In this document: piece by piece, positions 1 to 7,053 of the stretch
How the letters are laid out: each line of letters opens with the position of its first letter
Numbering within the stretch: the first letter of the stretch is position 1
Assembly: GCA_016285345.1 (NCBI GenBank)
Contig: JAEEQN010000033.1
Coordinates: 1-34,304 of the forward strand
From: Victivallales bacterium
Lineage (GTDB): Bacteria > Verrucomicrobiota > Lentisphaeria > Victivallales > UBA1829
Reading direction: 5' to 3'
DNA: 34,304 nucleotides
Notes under the pieces: generated by a model
Told to the model about the DNA's origin: nothing
Databases searched by the model: none
Seen by the model: only the letters and a program-made list of their open reading frames with translations
Translations under genes and position numbers: made by a program

Positions 1-300
1 ATTCTGCCTGACTTTCGTAAACGCCCGCGGCTTGGCGCCGGTAAGGATGAATTCCGGTTTGTTCGAGAAGGTTTTGTTTTTCGTGCTGCGGACACGGACG
101 GAGTTGTCCGTCAGGGCGGTCAGCTCGATCAGCGTACCGTCTTTTGCGTGGTACGTGAACGATACCGGACTCAGGGGATTCGTTTCGGGATCGGCGGTGT
201 ATGCCGACTGAAGACAGGATGGGACGAACGCCGCCGCGGAGAGTACCGCAGCCGCGGAGAACGCGCGCCACATCGTTTTTCTGTGGGGGATGAATGTCAT
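1..300 (-). CDS. Exported protein, N-terminal 100 residues only (possible GH31 glycosidase)
   Basis: The reading frame starts at an ATG at 300 and runs off the left edge with no stop, so only the first 100 residues are seen. AAGGAG sits 8 bases before the ATG, which fixes the start. Residues about 8-30 form a basic then hydrophobic signal peptide rich in Ala, ending near a Cys in FVPSC. That is a poor lipobox, so a lipoprotein is possible but not shown. The visible mature part contains TLIELTALTDNSVRVRS followed by KPEFIL. This resembles the N-terminal beta-sandwich domain found before the catalytic barrel in many GH31 alpha-glucosidases, where a residue-rich strand of the type SVRVR precedes a ligand-facing loop. 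No catalytic region is present, so the GH31 suggestion is weak inference. Confidence 0.6.
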   Translation of the reverse strand, partial: MTFIPHRKTMWRAFSAAAVLSAAAFVPSCLQSAYTADPETNPLSPVSFTYHAKDGTLIELTALTDNSVRVRSTKNKTFSNKPEFILTGAKPRAFTKVRQN

Positions 301-379
301 GTTACAATCTCCTTGGGAACTTGATTGTGGAGTGATGAAACGGTTCGAAAAAACGGTTCGCGTTTGCGGACACGCCTAT

Positions 380-408
380 ACAATAAATGCCCGAAGAGTG
401 TTTTTCAA
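380..408 (-). promoter_or_regulatory. Predicted sigma70-type promoter for the gene ending at the left edge
   Basis: On the minus strand TTGAAA (408-403) and TATTGT (385-380) are separated by 17 bases, about 80 bases before the start codon at 300. It lies in the only A/T-rich gap between this gene and its upstream neighbour. Consensus match only. Confidence 0.5.
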
Positions 409-483
409 CGGGAAAAGAGGCGCATCACGGTAAAAAACGCGGAAAAAATGCAGGCGGAAGCGTTAATAACGCACAGCTTAACT

Positions 484-1002
484 TTATTTGCGTTCCGTCC
501 AGAGCTCGGACGTGTGCCACGGTGTGCTGTAGAAGGGATGGCCGTGCCCGTTCGCGCAGAAGACGGTCATACCCCCTTCATCAGAATTGTGATCGAACTC
601 AAGGATGTAACTCTGCCGAAGATCCTGAACCGTGCCCTGTTCCTCCGGCGTCAGTCCGCCCCGGACGTCGGCTTCCGCCGCGAGCCGGAGGATGTCTTCC
701 GCGATCCCGGCGTACTGTTTTGCATCGTCCGTTTCGATCCGGATGGCCGTACTGCTTCCGACGCGGTTTTTCACACGGAACACCTTCGTTTTGTACTTCG
801 TTTCGATCTCCGGCCGGATAAGCTCGTTGACGAGACGTTCGGTGGTGCGCTCGGTCCGGATGATCCCGTCTGTCCGGTGGTTGTCGTAGCGGAACAGCAT
901 GAGCGGCACGAGCAGGAACGGCAGGTCCAGCAGCAACAGCAGGGCGAACGTCCCGACGGTGAAAATGGCGTCGATCTTTTCCCAGAAGGTCAGTTTCTTC
1001 AT
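484..1002 (-). CDS. Hypothetical single-pass membrane protein, paralogue of the adjacent upstream gene
   Basis: The protein has 172 residues. The start at 1002 is preceded by GAGGAGGAG and overlaps the stop of the upstream gene as ATGA, so the two are translationally coupled. Residues about 10-40 form one hydrophobic membrane segment. The rest is a soluble domain of about 130 residues, probably outside the cytoplasm. It shares landmarks with the next gene: RPEIETKYK against KPEIVRKYE, a run of beta-type residues, then LEFDHNSDEGGMTVF against LEIDHDAPDGGMTFV, and a His/Trp-containing C-terminus. I do not recognise the family. It is the last gene of the rpmF-plsX group, and about 180 bases follow before the next gene with no clear terminator. 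Confidence 0.8.
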   Translation of the reverse strand: MKKLTFWEKIDAIFTVGTFALLLLLDLPFLLVPLMLFRYDNHRTDGIIRTERTTERLVNELIRPEIETKYKTKVFRVKNRVGSSTAIRIETDDAKQYAGIAEDILRLAAEADVRGGLTPEEQGTVQDLRQSYILEFDHNSDEGGMTVFCANGHGHPFYSTPWHTSELWTERK

Positions 1003-1553
1003 TTCCGCTCCTCCTCGGCTTGAGCGGATGCGTCCTCGTACAACGCGGCGTCGTGCCAATGCGTGTCCGCTTCGTAGCCGCGGACCTTGTCCGGCAGCAC
1101 GAACGTCATGCCGCCGTCCGGCGCGTCGTGGTCGATCTCCAGCGCCCACGCGCACGACGGCATCCCCGGCGTCGTCCGGCGCATTCTGCGGATGTCATCC
1201 ACGATGTCGAACGCCTGTCCGGCGCGGACGCGGCGCGCATCCCGTGCGGCGGTTTGGATTTTGACGCGGAGGGCTCCGTCCTGATATTTGACCCCAAAAT
1301 CGGTCAGCTCGTATTTCCTGACGATTTCGGGCTTTATGCCGTTCAAAACGGGCTGTTCCAGCGCAGATGCGTCGGGCAGGGGGCTTTGAGCTTCGTTCGT
1401 CCTCGATGGATGCCGGATGTCGTAAATCCACTGCGTGATGCCGAAGACGCCGAGGACGACAATGGGAAACAACAGCATGCAGACGAACAGGACGCGTTTC
1501 GCAATAATGAAGACGCGCGCCAGCGGATACTGTTCCGATTGGTCGTCTGTCAT
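999..1553 (-). CDS. Hypothetical single-pass membrane protein, paralogue of the next gene
   Basis: The protein has 184 residues. It begins with a short polar cytoplasmic-type stretch, then one hydrophobic segment at about residues 16-42, then a soluble domain. The domain contains KPEIVRKYE and EIDHDAPDGGMTFV, matching equivalent positions in the following gene, so the pair looks like an old tandem duplication. The C-terminus is acidic and Ala/Glu-rich. Both ends overlap neighbours by four bases (ATGA), and the overlap at the start is with the stop of the 196-residue exported protein. No enzymatic motif is visible. Membrane tethering and the operon with plsX suggest an envelope role, which is inference. 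Confidence 0.8.
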   Translation of the reverse strand: MTDDQSEQYPLARVFIIAKRVLFVCMLLFPIVVLGVFGITQWIYDIRHPSRTNEAQSPLPDASALEQPVLNGIKPEIVRKYELTDFGVKYQDGALRVKIQTAARDARRVRAGQAFDIVDDIRRMRRTTPGMPSCAWALEIDHDAPDGGMTFVLPDKVRGYEADTHWHDAALYEDASAQAEEERK

Positions 1554-2140
1554 GGATTGAAATGGTTTTGGATGGCTTCGCGGGTTTGAGCAGGATCGCT
1601 GTTGCCGGAGGTGGCAGACGTGCTCAGCTGGTTCTGGATGGACTCGCGGATTTTCGTCGGGTCGTTGCTGCTACCCGGTGCGGCGGCGGAAGACGATGCG
1701 GAGGCAGGGGCATCCGTGAGGTCCTCTTTTCCCGCAGTACTGAGGAACGGGAGGTTTTCCAGGATGGTTTCGCGGCCTTGTCCGATGGCGGCGTCCTTGC
1801 CCTTGGTGAAGATGTCCTTGGCGGTCTGGATCGCCTCCTGACGGGCGCATTCCTTCGCGAGGAGCATTTCCTGTTTACAGAGGGTCCAGCAGTCGGAAAT
1901 GCGGATGAGGGTGTAGCTGAGGAGCCGGTCGAACGCGACGGCTTCCTTCGCGGCGGAGATGTCGCCGGACTTGATGCCCTCGATGGCGTTGACGACCTTG
2001 TCCTTCGTGGACGCGGAGGCGGCGGAGGAAACGGGGACCTCGGTGACTTCCTGCGCGCGCAATACGGCGGCGCACGGGATGAACGCGGAAACGGCGAAAA
2101 CGCCTGCGAGGATGAGAGTGCGGGCCGGACCTGACGTCAT
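1550..2140 (-). CDS. Hypothetical exported protein with a duplicated C-terminal motif
   Basis: The protein has 196 residues. The start at 2140 has a strong purine-rich site (GGGGGGAG) and lies 22 bases after the plsX stop. Residues 1-30 are a signal peptide ending in LRAQ, so the mature protein begins near Gln30. The middle is helical and Ala/Lys-rich with four Cys (84, 88, 98 and one in the signal peptide). The end carries the same motif twice: DPTKIRESIQNQL at 160-172 and DPAQTREAIQNHF at 182-194, separated by a Ser/Ala/Gly linker. This looks like a short repeated amphipathic helix. I do not recognise a family. Its stop overlaps the start of the next gene as ATGA. Confidence 0.8.
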   Translation of the reverse strand: MTSGPARTLILAGVFAVSAFIPCAAVLRAQEVTEVPVSSAASASTKDKVVNAIEGIKSGDISAAKEAVAFDRLLSYTLIRISDCWTLCKQEMLLAKECARQEAIQTAKDIFTKGKDAAIGQGRETILENLPFLSTAGKEDLTDAPASASSSAAAPGSSNDPTKIRESIQNQLSTSATSGNSDPAQTREAIQNHFNP

Positions 2141-2162
2141 GTGCGCTCCCCCCTAAGAAGCA

Positions 2163-3227
2163 TCAGAGATGCGTGGTCAGCGGCGGCTGATCGGGCGGGG
2201 TCGTGCGGTGCTGAGGCGGCGCGAATTCGATGCCGCACTCGGCGATGCGCGTGGAAATACGGCTCGGGAGACCGCGCTTCGCGAAATCGTTCGCGACCTT
2301 GATGGCGTTGCGGACGGCCTTCGGCGTGGACGCGCCGTGACCGATGATGCAGACGCCGTTGAGTCCGAGGAGCGGGGCTCCGCCGTACTCTTCGAAATTG
2401 CTGATCGCCTTCACGTCGGCGAACGCCTGCTGCGCGAGCAGGGCGCCGGTCTTCCGGATGGCGTTCTTCATGATGCTTTCCTTCAGCCAGTGACGGATGG
2501 CGGAGGCGATGCTCTCGGCGGTCTTCAGGACGAGGTTGCCGGAGAATCCGTCGCACACCACGACGTCCGCGCTGTGGAAGAACATGTCGTGCCCCTCGAC
2601 GTTGCCCACGAAGTTGATGGGCATGTTCGAGAGGATCTTGAACGCTTCCTTGGTGAGTTCGTTGCCCTTGATGTCCTCGCCGCCGACGGAGATCAGGCCG
2701 ATGCGCGGCTTTTCGATGTTCTGGAACATCTGCGCGTAGACCTCGCCGAAGATGGCGAACTGCGCGAGGTTCAGCGGCGTGCAGTCGGTGTTCGCGCCGG
2801 CGTCGACCAGGATGAACCTGCCGCCGACCGCGGGCATGAAGGTCGCGATTGCGGGACGGTCGACGCCCTTCAGGATGCGCATCTTGACCTTGGACGCCGC
2901 CACGGCCGCGCCGGTGTGCCCGGCGGAGATGACGGCGTCGGCTTTGCCTTCGGCGGCAAGCGTGGCGCAGACCGTAATGGAGGAGTGTTTCTTGGCGCGG
3001 ATCGAGGTGGTCGAGGGTTCGCCCATTTCGACGACTTCCTCGGCGTGGACGAGCTTGAGGCGCGGACCTTCCTTCAGGTGTTCTTTCTGAAGATAGTAGG
3101 CGAGCTTTTCCAGGTGGCCGACGAGCAGGATTTCCACATCGGGAAACATCCGCAGGGCGTCGGCGACTGCTTCGACCACGACGGCGGGCGCGTAATCGCC
3201 GCCCATTGCATCAACCGCGATCCTCAT
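2163..3227 (-). CDS. plsX: Phosphate acyltransferase PlsX
   Basis: The protein has 354 residues, close to the usual length. PlsX makes acyl-phosphate from acyl-ACP for phospholipid synthesis and is a soluble, membrane-associated enzyme. The N-terminus MRIAVDAMGGDYAP is the classic PlsX signature. Further matches are GHTGAAVAASK, LVDAGANTDCTP, the FVGNVEGHD region, VVCDGFSGNLVLKTAES and the LLGLNGVCIIGHG segment near the C-terminus. The start at 3227 is preceded by CCGGAG at a spacing of 8. It lies about 45 bases after rpmF in the same direction, the widely conserved rpmF-plsX pairing. The usual next partner, fabH, is absent and three unrecognised envelope genes follow instead. Confidence 0.95.
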   Translation of the reverse strand: MRIAVDAMGGDYAPAVVVEAVADALRMFPDVEILLVGHLEKLAYYLQKEHLKEGPRLKLVHAEEVVEMGEPSTTSIRAKKHSSITVCATLAAEGKADAVISAGHTGAAVAASKVKMRILKGVDRPAIATFMPAVGGRFILVDAGANTDCTPLNLAQFAIFGEVYAQMFQNIEKPRIGLISVGGEDIKGNELTKEAFKILSNMPINFVGNVEGHDMFFHSADVVVCDGFSGNLVLKTAESIASAIRHWLKESIMKNAIRKTGALLAQQAFADVKAISNFEEYGGAPLLGLNGVCIIGHGASTPKAVRNAIKVANDFAKRGLPSRISTRIAECGIEFAPPQHRTTPPDQPPLTTHL

Positions 3228-3272
3228 CGAAACGACTCCGGTTGTTTTTGCTTTGCGACGAAAATGAAGTGA

Positions 3273-3452
3273 TTACTCGGCGACGGTCAGGACCTGACGG
3301 CCTTTGTACATGCCGCAGGCGGTGCAGACGGAGTGCGGAGCGACGGGCTTGCCGCATTCCTTGCAGAACGTAGCCTGGACGCCTTCGTAACGGTTCGCGG
3401 CCTGGCGCTGGCGGCGTTTCATTTTCGAGACTTTGCGTTTCGGGACTGCCAT
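3273..3452 (-). CDS. rpmF: 50S ribosomal protein L32 (bL32)
   Basis: This 59-residue protein begins MAVPKRKVSKMKRRQRQA, the hallmark basic N-terminus of bL32. Two Cys pairs follow, FCKEC and VCTAC, spaced as in the zinc-binding form. The rest reads YKGRQVLTVAE. AAGGAG lies 7 bases before the ATG. It is the first gene of the minus-strand group that continues into plsX, and a clean promoter lies upstream at 3511-3538. Confidence 0.97.
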   Translation of the reverse strand: MAVPKRKVSKMKRRQRQAANRYEGVQATFCKECGKPVAPHSVCTACGMYKGRQVLTVAE

Positions 3453-3510
3453 GATAAGACTCCTTGGTTAGCAGTTATGATAAGTTCATGGATAACATCT
3501 TGAATTAAAT

Positions 3511-3538
3511 AATATATCACATAATCGGCGGAATGCAA
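3511..3538 (-). promoter_or_regulatory. Predicted promoter of rpmF-plsX
   Basis: TTGCAT (3538-3533) and TATATT (3516-3511) are 16 bases apart, about 60 bases before the rpmF start. TATTAT (3514-3509) at 18 bases is an alternative -10. The -35 box is followed by TCCGCC, part of a C-rich extension seen at several promoters here. Confidence 0.65.
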
Positions 3539-3580
3539 ATCCAAACCGCGTTTTTTATGACCGAAATCCCACTTTTTCCC

Positions 3581-3629
3581 GTGCGCGAGCGCTAGCCGCG
3601 CACAGTATCATGTGGAGGACTTGTCCTCC
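3581..3629 (-). repeat. Double-hairpin repeat at the 3' end of aroE
   Basis: There are two adjacent inverted repeats. 3581-3603 is a near-perfect palindrome with arms GTGCGCG and CGCGCAC. 3614-3629 is GGAGGACTTGTCCTCC. The same two-part arrangement, with a 6-8 base spacer and matching second hairpin, occurs twice at 32083-32225. The second hairpin here lies inside the aroE coding sequence, so the repeat supplies the last codons. Unlike the other copies it is not followed by a T-run on the minus strand. Confidence 0.8.
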
Positions 3630-4459
3630 GCGGCCGCACGCATGACATCCGCCGGAGCCTCGCGGCCGGTCCAGATGCGGAACGATTCCGCGCCCTGATG
3701 CACGAGCATCGGCAATCCGCCGGAGACGCGGAGACCGCGCGCACGGCAGCGGACCAGGATGTCCGTTTCGCGGTAGATGGTATCGAAGAGGCAGGCGGAG
3801 ACCGGGATCAAATCCGGATCGATGGGCGATCCGTCGCCGTCGCGAAGTCCGAGGCTGGTACACTGGATGACCAGATCGGAGCCGTCGAGGGCTTTTTTTA
3901 CGGACGGAAGATCGTCGAGCGCGGCGAATCCGCAGTCCAGCGCGGGGGCATGCTTCAGGATTTCGTCCGTGAGCTGCGCGGCCTTTTCGGCGGTACGGTT
4001 CAGGATGCGGAGGCGAGTGCATCCGGCATCCGCCAGATGGAACACCAGCGCACGGACCACGCCGCCGCAGCCGAGGATGCAGACGTTCGCGCCCTTCAGT
4101 GGAAGCCCGAAGACCTCCTGTACGGCGCGTTCCAGCCCGGTCGCGTCGGTCGTGTCGCCGAAGAGCTTGCCATCGCGGACGGAGACCGTGTTGACGCTGC
4201 CCGCGAGCGCGGCGCGCGGCGTGATGCCGTCGAGGAACGGGATCACGGCGTTCTTGTGGGGGACGGTGATGTTGAATCCGCTGAGCGCGGTCCGGGCGGA
4301 TTCGAGGAAGGCGGGCAGGCCCTCGCGCGTGACGTGAACGGCCGTATAGTCGGCGTCGATGCCGAGCGCGCGGAACGCAGCGTTGTGCATGAGCGGGGAC
4401 TTGGAATGTCCGATGGGGTCGCCGATGACGGCGAAATGAAGCGTGGAGGCGGAGGACAT
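3608..4459 (-). CDS. aroE: Shikimate dehydrogenase
   Basis: The protein has 283 residues, near the usual length. It catalyses NADPH-dependent reduction of 3-dehydroshikimate to shikimate in the chorismate pathway. Visible signatures are VIGDPIGHSKSP (shikimate-binding Ser19/Ser21), ITVPHK with the catalytic Lys69, SVNT with Asn90, TTDATG with the catalytic Asp105, the nucleotide-binding loop ILGCGGVVRA (130-136) and the closing QGAESFRIWTG. The loop has Cys where Ala is usual. The C-terminus EDKSST is encoded by the hairpin repeat at 3611-3629, which is probably a late addition to the end. It is the last gene of a minus-strand group after two microproteins. The 33-base gap before it carries no promoter. 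Confidence 0.95.
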   Translation of the reverse strand: MSSASTLHFAVIGDPIGHSKSPLMHNAAFRALGIDADYTAVHVTREGLPAFLESARTALSGFNITVPHKNAVIPFLDGITPRAALAGSVNTVSVRDGKLFGDTTDATGLERAVQEVFGLPLKGANVCILGCGGVVRALVFHLADAGCTRLRILNRTAEKAAQLTDEILKHAPALDCGFAALDDLPSVKKALDGSDLVIQCTSLGLRDGDGSPIDPDLIPVSACLFDTIYRETDILVRCRARGLRVSGGLPMLVHQGAESFRIWTGREAPADVMRAAAEDKSST

Positions 4460-4492
4460 GAGGGGACCTCACGTAGAAAAGTGGTGCGGAAA

Positions 4493-4651
4493 TCAGTTGC
4501 GGAACGCGTCGCCGTAGGGATTGGTCTCCCACGCGGCGGGTGTGTTGAACGGCTTCGGATTGCGGCCGGAGCGTTCCTGCGTAGAACAAGCGGCGGCGCT
4601 CAGGAAAAGCGCCGCCGCGAGGATACTGAGGATAAGATAACGGAGCATCAT
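4493..4651 (-). CDS. Small predicted lipoprotein (52 residues)
   Basis: This short frame starts at ATG ATG (4651 or 4648). The protein has a hydrophobic signal segment LILSILAAALFLSAAAC, then a polar tail ending NPYGDAFRN. The Cys at about position 22 after Ala/Ser residues is a plausible lipobox, so a lipid-anchored product is likely. The start lies only 7 bases after the stop of the 35-residue gene upstream (TGATGACACTATG). No separate ribosome-binding site stands out, so translation is probably coupled. No family is recognised. Confidence 0.6.
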   Translation of the reverse strand: MMLRYLILSILAAALFLSAAACSTQERSGRNPKPFNTPAAWETNPYGDAFRN

Positions 4652-4658
4652 AGTGTCA

Positions 4659-4766
4659 TCAGAACATCATGAACTCGCGCATTTCCATGACCTGCATGAC
4701 GACCGCGGCGATGAGGCCGAGGAGCGTGAGCACCGCGACTGCAAAAAAGAACTTTGATCTGAACAT
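4659..4766 (-). CDS. Membrane microprotein (35 residues)
   Basis: This 35-residue frame lies 30 bases after the coiled-coil protein. The ribosome-binding sequence AGGAAAGGAA lies 5 bases before the ATG at 4766. The product is one hydrophobic helix, FFFAVAVLTLLGLIAAVVM, with Arg/Lys at the N-terminus and a Met-rich end. A positive N-terminus suggests an N-in orientation. The good translation signal and position between two envelope genes support it, but the length makes this inference. Confidence 0.55.
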   Translation of the reverse strand: MFRSKFFFAVAVLTLLGLIAAVVMQVMEMREFMMF

Positions 4767-4796
4767 GTGAGTTCCTTTCCTGTTTGGCGCCGGTGA

Positions 4797-6281
4797 TTAT
4801 TCCTCGTCGAAGCCGAGATCGTCTTCTTCGGCATCGTCGGCGGGAACTTCGTCCTCGTCTTCTTCGTTGAGGAAGTCGTCGCCGGAGTCGATGCCGGTGT
4901 CGTCGGATTCGTCTTCGCCGGTCATGATGTCGTTGAAGTCCTGCTCGGACTGCGCCTGTTCGAGGGCGGCGCGTTCCTCGGCTTCCTTGCGCATCTTTTC
5001 CGCGTGCGCGGCCTTCATGGTCGCGATGTCGGCCTGCGAGAAGTAGACCACGTCGCCGATGCCCGGATAGGTGAACGATCCGCCCGGAGAGGCGAGGACG
5101 GTGGCGACGGAGGCGTTGGCGCGGAGGCGGATGACCTGCGCCTTGCAGACGTACTTGGCTGTGTCGGGATCAAGGCTGGTCGCGACGGTCAGGATAGCGC
5201 CTTCCGGAACGGAGGCGCGGAGGCGTTCACCGTTGGAACGCAACACGACGCTTTCGGAGCCAATGTCGACGGTGATGTAGCCGTACTGTTCATTCACATA
5301 GACGACCTTGCCGACGAGATCCTTCAGGACTGCGAAGTCGACGTTGAGGGCGTTTTCATCGCCGGAGCCGGTCGGGTCGATGATGGCTCTGAGGCGTTTG
5401 ATCTCTTCTTCGGCCTTGGCGAGTTTCTGGGAGACCTCCTCGGCGATCTTCTTGAAGTTCGCGGTGTTTTCGTCGGCGGTGCTGAGGCCGCGTTCCGCGC
5501 GCTCCACGCGTTCGAGGAGGGCCTTGTTGTCCTCTTCAAGCTGTTTGTGCTTGTTGACGAAAGCTTCGACAGTGGTGATGTTTTCCCTGAGGAGGCGGTT
5601 GTATTCCTGAGAATTCAGGTCGAGCTCGTTGGCATCGGGGGAGATCTGGTTGGAGACGGAGACGATATGGACGCGGAACGCTTTCATGCGTTCGACGGTG
5701 TCGTTCGTCTTCGCGAGGAGTTCGTTGAGGGAGTTCGCGAGCTTGGCGTTGTCGGCGGAGAACGCATAGTTCCTGGCGGGCATGTCGAGGTTCGCGCCGT
5801 CCTTGGACATGAATTCGGAGACGTGTTTGTCGCGGACGTAGAAGTATTCCATGCGTTCGCCGATGTGGGTCTTGATGTCGGCGAGGGTGCCGTCGGTGAG
5901 CTTGTAGTTGGTCACGCTGCCGGATTCGAGGATGAACGGCTCGTCGCCTTCGCCGTAGAACGCCTTTTCAAGCACGGTGTTGGTCACGTCGGTGAGGTTC
6001 TCGGCGATGGCGTTGCGCTGCTTGACGATCTTGTTTGCAGCGGATTCCAGCTTGACCATGGCTTCCTTGACTTCGGCCGGGGTCTTGCTGATCTTGAGGT
6101 CGTCGGCGGGGATGACCGCGGACGAGTCGATCAGGCGGGAGACCTTTTCCCCCGTGGCGGCGATGTCCGAACGCGCCTGCGTGATCTGCTCCCTCTTCTG
6201 GAAGAGAAGCACGCCGAAAACGACCACGACGATCGCAAAGACGAAAATAAAAATGTTGATGATCTTGCTGGCTTTGCTCAT
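4797..6281 (-). CDS. Membrane-anchored coiled-coil protein with a beta domain and acidic tail
   Basis: The protein has 494 residues. AGGAG 8 bases before the ATG at 6281 supports this start rather than an in-frame one 25 codons upstream. Residues about 8-28 are a membrane anchor. A long mostly helical part follows, with strong heptad character at roughly 235-320 (KHKQLEEDNKALLERVERAE). Next comes a beta-rich domain of about 90 residues beginning GKVVYVNEQYGYITVDIG. The last 40 residues are almost all Asp/Glu. The GKV..VN....YITVDIG element resembles repeated beta domains of coiled-coil envelope proteins in Verrucomicrobia-type genomes, from memory. The function is not known. It leads a group that continues with two microproteins and aroE. 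Confidence 0.8.
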   Translation of the reverse strand: MSKASKIINIFIFVFAIVVVVFGVLLFQKREQITQARSDIAATGEKVSRLIDSSAVIPADDLKISKTPAEVKEAMVKLESAANKIVKQRNAIAENLTDVTNTVLEKAFYGEGDEPFILESGSVTNYKLTDGTLADIKTHIGERMEYFYVRDKHVSEFMSKDGANLDMPARNYAFSADNAKLANSLNELLAKTNDTVERMKAFRVHIVSVSNQISPDANELDLNSQEYNRLLRENITTVEAFVNKHKQLEEDNKALLERVERAERGLSTADENTANFKKIAEEVSQKLAKAEEEIKRLRAIIDPTGSGDENALNVDFAVLKDLVGKVVYVNEQYGYITVDIGSESVVLRSNGERLRASVPEGAILTVATSLDPDTAKYVCKAQVIRLRANASVATVLASPGGSFTYPGIGDVVYFSQADIATMKAAHAEKMRKEAEERAALEQAQSEQDFNDIMTGEDESDDTGIDSGDDFLNEEDEDEVPADDAEEDDLGFDEE

Positions 6282-6327
6282 TACCGGGACTCCTGTAATT
6301 GCGTGAAAATTATCTGATACAATATGT

Positions 6328-6356
6328 ACACTACATCCTGTTTGCCTGTTTTTCAA
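6328..6356 (-). promoter_or_regulatory. Weak candidate promoter for the coiled-coil protein gene
   Basis: TTGAAA (6356-6351) and TAGTGT (6333-6328) are 17 bases apart on the minus strand, with A/T tracts upstream at 6365-6420 that could act as an UP element. The -10 is poor; TATTGT at 6324-6319 is better but has no -35 at proper distance. Confidence 0.3.
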
Positions 6357-6450
6357 ATCCGAACAGGAAAAAAACGTGTCTTTTTTTTAGAAAAAAACGC
6401 GACTTTCTAAAGAAAATGCGAAAAAACAGGCCGGAATCATGAAAAGGGCC

Positions 6451-6483
6451 GAAAAACGGGACGGCGTCATGACGGCGCCGTCC
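6451..6483 (-). terminator. Intrinsic terminator after the Lrp-like gene
   Basis: On the minus strand the 8-base arms GGACGGCG (6483-6476) and CGCCGTCC (6466-6459) flank a 9-base loop and are followed by CGTTTTTC. It lies about 33 bases after the stop of the gene at 6516. Confidence 0.7.
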
Positions 6484-6515
6484 ATGCAGTGTACCGCCCG
6501 TTGTACGGGCAGTTT

Positions 6516-6791
6516 TTATTCCATCCCGTAGGCCGCCGCGGCGTCGTAGTTGTACTGCGCGTTGAGGGAGAGCAGGGTCTTCGTATGGGTGATGCCGGGA
6601 ATCTGGTTGCACATCTTGTCGGCGATGATCGCGGAGAGCTGCTGCTGGTCCTTCACGCGGGCGATGGCGGCAAGGTCGTATTCACCGACGACGGCGTGGA
6701 CTTCGACGATGCCGTCGACGGCGAGGATTTCTTTCGTGACGGCTGCGAGGCTCTGACGTTCGACGTTGACCAGAATGATTGCGGTGAGCAT
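6516..6791 (-). CDS. Stand-alone Lrp/AsnC ligand-binding (RAM) domain protein
   Basis: The protein has 91 residues. The start at 6791 has AAAAGGAA 9 bases upstream. The sequence MLTAIILVNVERQ, then a helix, then DGIVEVHAVVGEYDLAAIARV and a second helix, ending with PGITHTKTLLSL, is the alpha/beta sandwich of the Lrp/AsnC effector-binding domain. The helix-turn-helix half of Lrp is absent, so the protein cannot bind DNA in the usual way. Single-domain versions of this kind are known to bind amino acids and form rings. A role as an effector sensor or partner of a full-length Lrp is inference. It is transcribed alone, between its own promoter and terminator, and divergently from rsmD. Confidence 0.85.
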   Translation of the reverse strand: MLTAIILVNVERQSLAAVTKEILAVDGIVEVHAVVGEYDLAAIARVKDQQQLSAIIADKMCNQIPGITHTKTLLSLNAQYNYDAAAAYGME

Positions 6792-6886
6792 GGTTCGGGG
6801 TTCCTTTTCAGGTTGGTGTGTTATGATGAACAATTGTTGTTTGTCGAATAACGGGCGCGGATGCGCCGGAAACTCTTACACCCGCT

Positions 6887-6914
6887 AAAATAGCCCATTG
6901 TTCGGGAATTGCAA
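6887..6914 (-). promoter_or_regulatory. Predicted promoter of the Lrp-like gene
   Basis: TTGCAA (6914-6909) and TATTTT (6892-6887) are 16 bases apart. The -35 is followed by TTCCCG. The roughly 90-base leader contains a small GC hairpin (GGCGC at 6854-6858 with GCGCC at 6863-6867). Confidence 0.6.
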
Positions 6915-6954
6915 GCGCGAAAGCACGAAAAATACGTTTTTTTTCGCGGAAAGA

Positions 6955-6983
6955 TTGCATTTTCCGTCAAAACGGGGCATATT
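6955..6983 (+). promoter_or_regulatory. Predicted promoter of rsmD
   Basis: TTGCAT (6955-6960) and CATATT (6978-6983) are 17 bases apart, with TTTTCCG straight after the -35. The start codon follows about 65 bases after the expected transcript start. The -35 lies about 40 bases from that of the divergent Lrp-like gene. Confidence 0.6.
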
Positions 6984-7053
6984 AAGTATGCCGGAGACGA
7001 CGATGCGCTCCGGCGATCCGTTGCCGCCATCACGAAAAACAGGAGCCGAAACC

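Noticed and set aside
6488-6510. Hairpin with CCCG/CGGG arms followed by AGTTTTT on the plus strand, near the Lrp-like gene end
   Set aside because: It would be a plus-strand terminator, but no plus-strand gene lies before it for several kilobases; the minus-strand terminator at 6451-6483 explains the region better.
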